In this document: piece by piece, positions 24,431 to 35,389 of the stretch
Position numbering within the stretch: the stretch's first letter is position 1
Layout of the letters: the number at the start of each line of letters is the position of its first letter
Assembly: GCA_905221605.1 (NCBI GenBank)
Contig: CAJNDS010002523.1
Span: 468,501-532,500 of the forward strand
DNA length: 64,000 nucleotides
From: Symbiodinium natans
Taxonomy: Eukaryota > Sar > Dinophyceae > Suessiales > Symbiodiniaceae
Direction: 5' to 3'
Made by a program: the position numbers and the translations under genes
The notes under the pieces: model-generated
Databases searched by the model: none
Seen by the model: the letters and a program-made list of their open reading frames with translations, nothing else
Told to the model about the DNA's origin: nothing

Positions 24431-24791
24431 GTCCTGAGGCATTGCTTTGCAGGGGTGAAAGGCTGAGATGGCAGCGCTCGGGGTTGCATGAATTGGATCA
24501 GTTCTTGAAGCCCGGATGCCGGCAAATGCTCGACGAGTTAGCAGAGAGCCTCTGCAACAAAAAGTGCGCTGCAGGCTGCGTATGTATACGTATGCATCCA
24601 TCCTGTAGCCCATGATTCAGGTACTTGTAGGTCTCCACAGGGCTGGCATTTCCACGTGGAGTCCGTGGAATTTTCTTGCCAAAGTGGCGGGGGGGCGGGT
24701 CATTTTTGCGAGAATGGGGGGGTGGGGGGGGTGGGGGGGTGGGGCATTTCGGGGCGGTCGCCTTTGTTTCTTTTGGCAGATTTCCGTGCAG

Positions 24792-27700
24792 GAAGCGCGA
24801 GGTGCACAGCTGGAGAAGCAGCGCCGGACCTGGAGCCGGGTGGCCAAAGAACAGAGAGATGAGACAGAGATGGGTGCATCCTTTGCCTCCTTTGCCTCCT
24901 TTGCCTCCTTTGCCTCCCGTGCCCCTTTTTCCATTTCTACTCTCTTCTCCCGTGCTCTCTTCTCTGTGCAGGTGTCGTATCCATACTCTGCCCTGTCTAA
25001 CTTCTCTTATCTTCCCTTGTCTCCAGCTCTTCTTGCAAGTTCTTGGCTTTCTGCAGAAGGCTCGGAGCTCCGGCGCCGCGCCGACCGTGGCTCGAACTGC
25101 GGCTCTCGGCTGGCCCTACTCCAAGAGAGGGGGGGGAAGTAACGACGTAACTGTGCGGAGGAAGAGGGACCATCAACAAGGTGCTTCTTAACCCTCTACG
25201 TTTTTCAAGGGTTCGGCTTAAGTGCGCTTTGCGCAAACACGGTCGTAGACTGAGGCTGGCAAGTTCTGGACATTGAAGATGCGTCTCCTGGTCTTCGCCA
25301 CCTTCATGACATGGAGGTGCCTAAAACAGCCTGAGCCCATCTTGTGGAAGGAGTTGCTTGTCAGGCAGGTCGTGTGAACGTAGAAGCTTTCTGGGCCCTC
25401 CTGTTGATTCTGGCTCCCTACTGTAGCCGTAGTCCTCTGAGGTCTGCGAAGGACGGTCGTAAAATGTTAGTTTTCCGAAGCTGTTTACAAACGTTCTTCA
25501 TTTTTCCCTTGTTTATTTTGTTGGTGAATCATACTCGTACTCAAAATAATCTTGTCCATTCTCTCATTTTCGTTCAATTTGGCATTCTGAGCAGTAGTAT
25601 CATTTGTTTCTAATGTCGTGCCTGTGGTAACTTGTACATGGTGCCTGTTGCCATCTTCGGCATCGAACAATGCAGTTACGATGGAGCAAGGTATCCACAA
25701 ACCTAGTATGTCGTCTTCCTGTCATCGTGCTCGAATTGTCATAGGCATTGACCTGCGTACCGGCGTACTGATCTTATTGATCGGCGTTCCAGGCTGCGCC
25801 TCGTGAATGAAAGCTCAGCAAAGCTGCGCCGGACGATGGCCGACCGCGAGGTGACGGGATGGGAAAGTGTGTTGGACGGTGTTTTGGAGGGTGCTGGCAT
25901 CAAGACAGCTCCATCAGGGTTAGGGGGGGTGGGGGAAAATGGGGGGGGGGGGGGGTGCCTTTCTAAGGCCGCGGAGCACGCCGGGAGCTGAGGAGCTGTC
26001 TGTATGGAGTCTGTATTTTGTCCTTTTACAAAATCGGACGAAGCTTGATTGTTCGCTCTGAGCTCCGAGTCTCCGAGGCTGGAGCTTCTCGAAGCCTGCT
26101 CTTGCCGGGCCCTCAGTCCCTCAGTGCTCGCCAGCTCGCCACGCTGAGATTCATGAGAGAAGGTTCCATTGAGAAGGTTCCATTGAGAAGGTTCTTGTCA
26201 GCTGCAACATTGCCAGGACTGACGCCTTTCGCAGGCCACTTCCTGCGCAAGTTAGTCATGTAGCAGGCTGCGAGGCATTGCCTGAAATGCAGATGCAGCA
26301 GAGACTGTCGCAATGAGTCTTTCAGAATGCGACCAGGACTTGCAGGTCCGTAGCCAAAAAGCCATCTACAAACAGCTCTCCAGTGTCAACAATGACTACA
26401 GAAAAACAACCCGCAACTTTACAACTACGCTCTTTTGCAGAGGTGGCGGCGCTTTGCCAACGCCCGGGCTGCGGAGCGTGCCGCACAGCTGAGCCGAGGG
26501 CCTAACGGCGGAGCCCTCCCGCCCTCCGTGCAGAAACAGCTCAAGGAGAAACAATACTTTTTCAACAGGTTGAGAGCATGAAGAGAGCAGAAAGGGAGAA
26601 AGAGGGAGGCAGAGTCGCCGCGAGAGTCGACGGCGGAAAAGGTGCGCCAGCGCCGGGAGCTCCCGGGCGCGTGGTCTCTGTGGTCTCGGCGATCGAGGAC
26701 GCTCCCAGCAGTGCCTAGCAGTCAGAGAGCCAGAGGATTTTCGAAGCCCCTCAACGCGACACTTCGCAAATCCTAAGAAGCTGCCCCGGCTCAGCATGCG
26801 CAGCATGTGCAGCAGCTGTTTCTGTTTGCCGAGAAGATGCGCTCAGGAGCGGCGGACCCGGGTCTTGGCACTCGAGGCTTTCCACAGGCCAGAGCTTGGA
26901 TTCGGTAGAGGTTCGGGTCTGGTCAAAGAGTCCGCTGCTCAGATGGATGCACCACATCCGCAGAGAGAAGGCGTCGCCAAGAAGATCACCAACAGCCAGG
27001 GTCCTGAAGTCCAGGCATATTTCTTGCTGCCATACTAATATCAAGTGCTCAAACCCAGTCTATATTGTGGAAAAGCCAGGTACGCTCTGGACATCCAGAA
27101 TCCGACATCTGTACATGTCATACATGGCATGGAGCGGCTGACATGGTGCACGCGAAGACGTCGTGTGACAGGTTCCAGAGTTTGCCAGGTCACAGATGTC
27201 GCAGCTGAAGCAAGTCTGTCACCGTATGCCAGTACAGGAAGCTCAGTACTCAAGCCAAAGCTCCAGTCAACACGTAGCTTGTGGTACTAAGCCTTGCGCA
27301 ATGCCTGCACGAGAAGTCTCGTGGCGATGTCGTCCTGGCGTGACTTGCAACATGCAGTTTTTCTGTGCCTTGCTAGCAAGTGCTCAAAATCCGCCAGCAA
27401 TCTGCTTTCGGAAGCCACAAAATCATGCAGCACCAAGGAGTCCTGGGCACTGCCTCCTTCGGGTTTGGCAATTTGCAGGGCCGGCATGTGCCTTGACTCC
27501 TGCTAGAAGCTGAGGGCAACCCGTATTTTGGATGGCTAAAGTTCTCAAGAGTCGCTGGAAGCACTAGCTCTTTCCAAGGGAAAGGCAGGGTTGTAAAACT
27601 CCATTGGTGTCGAAGAGTCGTCTCTCACTTCCAGGCTGCTTCAAGGCCCGGCTGCTTGCGCGCCGGACTGGGCCCACCGACCTGCCTGGGGAGGACAGAA

Positions 27701-28082
27701 TTTCGGGGGCACAAGGGATTGATCCGGAACGAGGCCGAGCTAGGAAGGTTTCTGAATCATCGGATACTGTCTGCATGTCCAGGAATGGTGGCCCGATCTT
27801 GGGCGATGCATCTTGGAAGTGTCAGTGAATGTCAGTGATTCGGTGTCTTTCATGTTTGTTGTCCCACGCTTGGTCTTGTAGCCTGAGGCCACCTGACGGC
27901 CCAGCTTCGCATGCACCCCGCTCCTGGGTTGCTTTTCGGGAGAGGGATGGAGAGGGTTTTGCCAATGCTTTGCTGTGGTCCTTGGTGTTCCTTGTTGCTC
28001 TGTGCGAGCCGTGCTGACCCAGGAGGACGGGCGGTTTCTCAGCTTGGACCGGCTTTGGGCGGCCATACGGGCACGACCAGAG
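24792..28082 (+). CDS. Second coiled-coil protein, many short exons
   Basis: Exons on the + strand: 24792-24870 (GAQLEKQRRTWSRVAKEQRD), 25055-25128 (SELRRRADRGSNCGSRLALL), 25793-25850 (VNESSAKLRRTMADRE), 26326 to about 26400 (VRSQKAIYKQLSSVNNDY), 26441 to about 26550 (RWRRFANARAAERAAQLSRG, then PSVQKQLKE), 26797-26863 (HAQHVQQLFLFAEKMRSG) and 28023-28082 (EDGRFLSLDRLWAAIRARPE, donor GC). An additional helical stretch before this (RQMLDELAESLCNKK, about 24523-24570) may be its first exon or the tail of the gene before it. The charged, heptad-like composition suggests a long rod or scaffold protein. No specific family is recognised, and 27.0-28.0 kb has only weak candidates, so the last exon may belong to another gene. 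Confidence 0.5.
24883..24921. repeat. 9-bp tandem repeat TTTGCCTCC
   Basis: Four near-perfect copies directly after the 24792-24870 exon, in intron sequence. Confidence 0.85.
25922..25957. repeat. G-run (possible quadruplex)
   Basis: Runs of 6-15 G broken by single T or AAAAT, in an intron of the second coiled-coil gene. Confidence 0.8.
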
Positions 28083-29411
28083 GCAGCCTCAACTCAACCT
28101 CTGATTCTGTCTTTTTTAACGCTTCAGAAACGCCTGGGGACTCGTTGGAAAGAACGCTCTCTCCCTCAGGCTGTTAACACCGCGACCCCAGAGGGAAAGC
28201 CGTTGACCATCGCCGTGAAGAAAGGCCGGTGGATGCCAAAAAATTGCTTGACATAGCTCGAGGGGGCTCTGCCGTTGCCTGGCAGGATGCCGCGGTGCAG
28301 CTGATGCTGGGCTTTTTTTTGAGAATGTGAGAGCAGACGGAGAGCAACTTCGAGAGAAGTGAGAGACTTTGCGAATTCCTTTTTTGGGTCTGAGGAGCTT
28401 CTGCGAAACAGCGGCGGTGTTCTCACCTGTGCCGGTGCTGATGCTTGAAAGCAATGGCGGGATCCTCCACTAGCAGCCACCAAGCATGCTTCTAAAGGCC
28501 GATCTGATGTAGCAAGCCTAGATTGTCAGCTCTTAGTTCAGGACCAGCTCCTTCGTGACTCAGCGGCTCGAGGTGCCAATTCAGCAAGACGATGAACCGG
28601 TGGGGCCGGGGGTTTTTTTTGTTTCATTTTTGGAGTAGACTTGACCTAAGACCTGACATCTGTCTCAGGCAATGTCGAGGCCCTGCGGCTTCTCCTCTTC
28701 GAGGCCTCTGGACGACTGCGCTCCGAACCGTGGGCAAGTCCCAATGCCAGGCCGGTAAAGCGAGACCCCCAGGAACCAAATTGGGATTACCAGGCTCAAC
28801 CAAAGCTGGAGTGGGCGCGCAGTACGAGAAAAGTAGAAAAGTAGAAAGCGCACAACGTCGAAACACACACGATGTTAGAAGGAATATCAACAGCAAGAAG
28901 AAAGCACACGCAACCGAGTCGAAAGAACGCAACAAACACAGCCACACAACAGAACGTCGCAATAGGTACGAGGGTGTGTGTGTGTGTGTGTGTGTTTTTT
29001 TTTTTCTCTTCGTTCTTTTCGTGTTTGCTTTTTTTTGCAACCTTTGTTTTTAGGCGTTGTTTCGCAGTGTTGAGCGCTGTCCTGTTGTGTTTGCATTTGT
29101 TTGATGTTTGGTCTTGTATTCTTTCAAAAGCTATTTTGTGTTTGCATTTATGCGTTGCTGTTTGTTTTTTGAACATGTCCTGTTTTGCGTGGCTTTCACG
29201 AATGCTGTAATGCTTGTGCCGCCTCACAACCCTAAACCATAGGACAAGGCAGCTGGACGGTGGACTGGGCTCGGGAGGCTCATGGTCTGCGAGCGATAAA
29301 CGCACTTCTTTGAGCACAGCTGATTACAAGCAAGATGTCATACTGTGACCTTTCCTTTCAACAAGTCTAGTTCTTTAGTTTGAGGTGAGAGAGATGGAGG
29401 CGCCTGTGGGC

Positions 29412-29417
<6 letters not shown>

Positions 29418-29470
<53 letters not shown>

Positions 29471-29492
29471 GAGAGAGAGAGAGGGCTGCTAC
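29418..29492. repeat. (GA)n microsatellite
   Basis: An uninterrupted GA run to about 29464, then AAGC and further GA units. Confidence 0.95.
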
Positions 29493-29602
29493 AATCCAGC
29501 GGTTCCTGTTTTCAGTCAGCGTCACGCCGACCTGACCTGAGACTGCTTGGGCGCGCCCTAGCGCGCGGGGGAGTAGGGATTTCTGCCCTGCCCCTCAAAC
29601 CC

Positions 29603-29662
29603 CGAAGAAGAAGAATAAGAAGAAGAAGAAGGAGAAGAAGGAGAAGAAGAAGAAGAAGAAGC
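29603..29662. repeat. (GAA)n-type trinucleotide repeat
   Basis: AAGAAG units with ATAAG and GGAG variants. Confidence 0.9.
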
Positions 29663-30378
29663 GTCAGCGAAGAGAAAATACTTCGGCCAGGAGGGAGGGA
29701 GAGGGGGCCCCTGTCCGCGCGTCATGCGCGCGGAGGTTTCCCCCATGCCCTGAAGAAAAAAAGCAAGAACAACCGAAAAGAGAAAACAAGAAAGACAACA
29801 CTCAAACGCTTTTTCACCATACCGTTACCAGTGGCAGGAAGACACAATACTTGTTTATGTTGCCGTATAGGCTTGTGGGTGGCGTTTGGTTGAGTGTGGT
29901 GACCGTCATCTCCCTGCCACCTCAGCTCTAGCTGCTCCAGTTGTGCCTATCCTTGTCAGCCCGTCATGTGGAGCGCCTTCCGGGGGCTGAATGAGTGGGC
30001 CGAAGTGCTCCCGTGTGCAAGGGAAGTCATGCAATCTCCGGTTCTTTAAACTGCTCTCGGCTCTGGGGGAGGGGGCGCCTTGGAGGGAGCGAGGGGCCTG
30101 TAAAATGTTTCGGCTTGGTTTTGTTGTGCGAGGGGAAGGAGGGTGGGTGGGCAGGTGGGGTGGGGGCGCAGCACTTGGCATGCTTTTGCTTGGCTTTGGG
30201 GCTCAGCTCAAAGCCCGGAAGTCACCAAGCCCTTGAACCGTCAAACCTAACCCCTAAAGCCTGGGTGCGCTGAGGCATGGTGGAACTCCTTTAGACATGG
30301 CTGTAAGCCGCAACCAGCAGGAGCTCGGCTCGAAATGGGTGTTCAGTGATACCTTATTTCCCATCCCATCTACGCCAG

Positions 30379-31183
30379 GAGTGCGTCGAACTCCTGCTGA
30401 AAGCAGGTGGCCGACATTCCCTTCATCGTCCCTTGAACGCAGAAGTTGTGTTGGCCTTCTGCCTTGGAGTCTGTTTTGGAGGGGGTGGAGTATCTCTGTA
30501 CCGTCACTCTTCGCTTTAGCACATTTGTTTAGCACCTTTAACACAGTTTTTCGAACCGAGCGTATGCATGCTATGTATCGAATCCTTCTCAATCTCAGTG
30601 TGTCTGGCTGGCCCGTGCCCAGATTTATGGCCTTGCTGTAGGTGCAGCCGAGCTTGCGATGCCGGCCATGGTCCGCGCCTGGCTTGATGAGGGTGCAGCC
30701 GTGGAGGAGACAGAGGGAGTGATGGGAGGGCCCATGATGCAAAGATGTCTTGCCCTGGATTACAGAGTGCCCCTATCCAACTGCTCCAGGAGTGTGATAG
30801 TAGTGGAGCGACGCCGCTGCTTTTGGCAGCCAAGGGTACCGGGCGCGTGGCAGAGCGTTGCACGGCAAAATTTCAGTGCTCCCATACATGGTTCGTTGCT
30901 GTCTCGCAATGATCTCCTTGTACATCGCAAGAGTTCTGCAGGGCGTAGCATGGGTGGCTTGTCATCAGGAACAGAATGCCTCGAGCTGCTGCTTCGTGCT
31001 GATGCTATGGTCGATGCCCTACCCATCACGCAGGAGAGGTAAGCATAAATGTCATGAGAGCAAGTCTTCAAGCCTGGTGAGATGTCCCCCAATCGAACTC
31101 AATGCTCGGCGCTGCACCAGGAGACGCCGCTGATGCATGCGGCCGCTCGGGGCGTCTACGAGCACTGCAAACTGTTGCTTGAG
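30379..31183 (+). CDS. Ankyrin-repeat protein (partial)
   Basis: Ankyrin repeats are helix-turn-helix protein-binding units. Exons seen: 30379-30406 (ECVELLLKA, second helix of a repeat), 30642 to about 30709 (AELAMPAMVRAWLDEGAAVE), about 30766-30846 (SSGATPLLLAAKGTGRVAER, with the TPL-AA signature), 30975 to about 31034 (ECLELLLRADAMVDALPITQ) and 31121-31183 (ETPLMHAAARGVYEHCKLLL). The first two join in phase 1 to give KAGGAAEL. The last two join at CAG|GAGA on both sides of the intron, which needs a GA donor and gives LPITQETPLMHAAARG, a perfect repeat boundary. Both gene ends are missing. Dinoflagellates carry large families of ankyrin proteins, so the specific role cannot be told. Confidence 0.78.
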
Positions 31184-34073
31184 GTTCGCATGAGACTCCG
31201 TCGAACTCCATCGAACTCCATCGAAATCCGCTGAAACGTGGAGTAGAAAGGCACGCGCAGACTGCCACCGCCGAGATCGGCGAGACCGGCAGCCCATCGA
31301 CCATGCTGCCACAAAGGACCAACCAGCCAAGAAATCTCCCTGATTTTTAGTACCTTGAGGGCAGAAGTAGGCCAGCGCAGTAAATATCTGAAGCCGGCTG
31401 ATCACGGTTTGCAGGCCTTGATGCTACTGTGGAATGTCACAGCATGTTCTAAGATTCTAAGATGTGAGTGTGCCAAGATCAAGAGTCGCAGAGGAAGTCC
31501 GGGCCTTGCTCTCTTCGGCAATGAGCTCATGTCGAGGTTCGGGAGCTGAACGAAGATGAACGTCGCATATCGCTTCGCATATCGCTTCGCATATGGCTTC
31601 GCACATCGCTTCACATGTTGCTTCGCACATCGCTGCTCATGTTGCTGTCCAGCAAAAGGTGAGTCCCAATCCGAAGAGTGGTGGGCCAAGGCCTCAGAGC
31701 CCCAGCAGCTCTTTCAAGGTGACGTTTGGACCTATGCCTTGGGTCCGAAGTACTGGGAGTCTTTATTATCTGTATTGAGGGCAATTCTACAAGGGACCCT
31801 CCTCCGTCCCAAAGGAGCCACCGACTTCCACGCCCGCGACATCGGCGACTCCAGGGCCCTTCGGGCCCTTCGGGCCCTCGGACACGGATTCATTTCCGGA
31901 TCCATGCGCCAATTGGTGCCAAGTGTCTCACGTGCCCCGGTCAGCACGAGCAGCCTCTGAGGCATCGAGTTTCTGCTGTATAGCTTCTAGTGTTTCGAAT
32001 CACATGTTTGCACGCATACAGGTGTGACATGGAGACACTGTGAGGAATGGCCACAGAATCACCAGATGACTGCTGGATACCAAATGCTGCTTCCACACCC
32101 GCAGCAGCATTTCCATCCGTCACTTGGAAGTCAAGTTCTCTTGCTGGGATTTGGGCTGAGTCTGCGTATTCTGCAAACTAAAGCCCTGAACTTGTGTATG
32201 ATATTGGCTGCTACTCACACCCTGTTCGGCCCTGTACCTTCGACCCCGCGACCTTGAACCCATCCTAAAGCAAGAGCCGCCCGAAGCCAACGGATTTTCA
32301 TGCGCCTGGCCTTGTTGAACATCGCCATCGAAGATCATCGAAGCATCTCTGAACTGCGCTCTTCTGCAAGACTTTTGTTGAGCGCCTGTGTTTCTCTGGT
32401 TGCAACCCCGAATGCTAGCTAGGGGGTGACTGACGGCATCTCTGTGCCACTTGTAGCTTTGCTGTGAACTGTGCTGGGAGCTCGGAGTACACCACGTGAC
32501 TTGAACACCAAGCGACGAAGCTCGACATGTTGCGGAGTCCTGCTGAACTGATGATTTGCTTCTGAGAGTCAGGTGCCAAGACTATGGACCCGCAAGCCAG
32601 TGGCCTTGGAATGTCTCTCCACACCATGTTCCTCTGAAAGGCTACCCGCGCTGGGCTTGACTGGAGACGGCGGCGAACCTGGTGACAACGTCTCACATAG
32701 TAGGGCCGCCGGCAGTGGGTCTTTCAGCCAAAACATCTTCAAGCAAAGCTGCAGGACAATTACAGGATATTACAGGACTCTTGGGGCACGAAAGGTCCAA
32801 GCAGGGTGCCTTTGTCACCAAGCAGGTGTCATACATGCAGAATTGCCAGCTTGCCAGCCCCGCCGTTGCGAAAATGGCTTTTCAATATGCTGTGCACCCC
32901 ATAGCGTACACGAATTCCTTTATTGGAGCCTGTTGAACATGCCGTGCTGTGGTCAGCGTGGGCAACCACACCGCTCGTTGGGGTGTTCAGGTCTAGAATC
33001 ATTAATTCCATACCTTGTGAAGAGACGACGCCTGCAAGTATAAGGCCGTGCGACCCGCTTACCAGGTCCTGGAGGCACAGCAGCAATAATGACTGGCCTG
33101 CACAGCCGTCGTGTTGTTTGTAGACTTGTGTGCATCACTTGAGGCCTGTTCCTCTCCTCCATCGGTGGTTCGGGCACGGGCCCAAGATGCCATTGCGACA
33201 GATGCGGATTGCAGAGATACGAAATGTTGCTTAACTGATTCAATTGGAATTGTTTCTTCTGGCCTCCATTTGCCTCTAAGACTGCTCGCTGCCCTGTCTG
33301 TGGCAACGTGTACATGTGTGGATCCCCAGAGTTCTCAGAGCTTGCGCAGAGAACATCAGAGAAATCTCATATCAACGCACAGAAGAGGCATATTGAAGTG
33401 ACATGGAGGCGAGAATGAGAGGTCTGCAGGAGTGTGTAGCCACGGTGTGTCGGCGTTGGTCGAACTGAGCTGAGCAGAGAACCAGCATAGTCTGCGAGTT
33501 TGATCAAGGGTCAGGGACTGCCTTCGCAGTGGATTTTCTTCGGATGATGTGTTGACGTTCCAGTGGCATTAAATGTCGGGTGAGGTGCGCCCATTGATCG
33601 GAAGCGTTCGACTTCGTGCAGGGTAGTTTTTTTTGGTGTTGGGGGGCAGCTGGTGTGGTCCAGCTCATATCTATCTCACTCCGACTGTGGGAGAGTCGAC
33701 ACTCGGACAAGGGGTCGCCCAACCAAGGGAGAAGAAGGAGAAGAATATAATAAGACAAAGAGTCAGTGAGTCAGAGAGAGAGAGAGAGACAGAGCGCAAT
33801 GGAGAGATGTGCTCTGGAGTTCTCTCAAGTCTGTACGCAACTCCGAGCCGGAGAGCAAAGCGATGGTCCTTGATTCTTGGGCCCAAGCCCTCAGCAAGTA
33901 AGGAAGAGCGCGTCAAAGGGTCTCAGCCGTGCCAAAGCGGATCTTAGCTTGCCTTGATCTTTGTTTTAGTTTTTGTCCCCCCCACGTTCTGTTTACATGT
34001 TTTTACCACGTAGTGTTGCGGTCCATTTAAGCGCGAACTACGCACTTGGCTGCGCTCGACCTGGGACGTGCAG
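31184..34073. other. No recognisable gene
   Basis: Weak open stretches near 31.7, 32.6 and 33.1 kb show no recognised domain. The 3' end of the ankyrin gene may lie at the start of this interval. A CAGAGAGAGAG tract occurs at about 33773-33793. Confidence 0.4.
31564..31648. repeat. 12-bp minisatellite, about seven copies
   Basis: Unit CGCATATCGCTT degenerating to CACATGTTGCTT. The unit is a multiple of three, so it reads through as a repetitive peptide, but there is no sign that it is translated. Confidence 0.85.
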
Positions 34074-34112
34074 GACAGACTCCGTGTTCTGCCGGAAATG
34101 CGGACGGAAGCG
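34074..34112 (+). CDS. Possible zinc-ribbon exon
   Basis: After a GTGCAG acceptor the frame reads TDSVFCRKCGRKRD. The CxxCG knuckle followed by basic residues resembles the short zinc-binding motif common in dinoflagellate proteins. No partner exon with the second cysteine pair was found, so this is a weak call. Confidence 0.3.
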
Positions 34113-35389
34113 CGACCTCCTTTCTCTCGCTGCTGGGCGGCAAGCGAGAGACCACCAAGTCTTGCCTCCCTTCGATGCCGGACAGGATTTGTCGCGGCCA
34201 TTGTCTGTGACGCTCCCAGCTGCACCACCGATGCCGGGCAGGCATAGTTGCCATGCCATTGACATTTGTGTCCACCTCAGGACCCACTTGTCCCAAGTTC
34301 CTTATGGGCACTTATGGGAGTCCTCCCAGCTCTGGTCAACATCCCTAGGAGTTGCTGTGGTCGCTGCGTGCATGCAGTTTTTACTTGGGCAGTGTCGAGT
34401 GCACTCCTGTTTCCTTGTCGACTGTGCACGGTCACATATGGTCGAGTTGGTCGAGTATGGTCAGTGACTCGCATGGATGTCCGAGATCCCACTGTGCCTC
34501 CCCGCTATCCAGCCAAAGCACGACCAAGGGAACGGCACACTAAACAACCCCAGCCCTCAAAGTCCTCAACACCAAGTACAAACTGATGCGCAGTGGACCG
34601 GCAAGTGCATGCGCACTGAAGCCCCTCCGCTTGCATCGTTGAATGTCTTGCAAGGCTTAAGGCTTCAGTTCTCGACAGCAGACCACAGCGGTCGCAAGTA
34701 CGGGGTCCCTAGGGCCTCCTAAGGGTCTCGTGATTGGGGGTCTCGAGGGTGTTTGGTGTTCATACGATTTCTACCCAACCCTTTCAATCACGCAGCGCAG
34801 CAGCAGCCTCCATGGAAAAGTGGCCGCGGTACCCTCCCATCCACTGCTGTTTCAAGGTTGTGGGATACCCTCCTCCAGGCCACCCGGGCCCTTTCTGCTC
34901 CCCAGTTCATCCAGCCAGGGTTGTTGCACCATGCTCTCCAGTGACAACCGCGCTACCTGCAGAGGCAAGCTGCATGTTGAACCATGTGATGTACTGCAAT
35001 CTCACCTATCTTTTTGTATGGCTCACAAGTGTACACCTGTTGTTCTAGTCCAGTTTCCAAACAAACGTGCTCTGAAGGAGGTTTCAAGCCCACGTACGCC
35101 TGGAGCAAGGTGCGGCATCGCAGAGTGCAGGACGAGAATTGCTTTTGAGAGGAGTCGATGGAATACGCGTGCGTGTAGACTAAATGGATTGGGCTCTGCA
35201 ACTGGTCAGGAAGCCAGCTGTCTTCAAGCCTCAAACAAAGTTCGGAATGTGCTAGCTGCACTCTGCACGACAACAGTCAACTGTGACGTTCTTCCACTCC
35301 TTTTGCTACAGACACTTTCCTGTACCAGATAAGCAAGACAGAGCATAACATTACGCCCGCACAAACGGAGCTTCCATACTGTTGCCTCC

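Larger units (their letters stand above)
28083..30378. other. No gene; skewed and microsatellite-rich DNA
   Basis: At about 28800-28970 the + strand is A- and C-rich. A short GT run (28973-28994) follows, and then 28995-29210 is T- and G-rich, so composition flips strand around the GT run. An AG run lies at about 29418-29492 and GAA/GGA trinucleotides at about 29603-29662. Open frames here are low-complexity artefacts. Confidence 0.6.
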
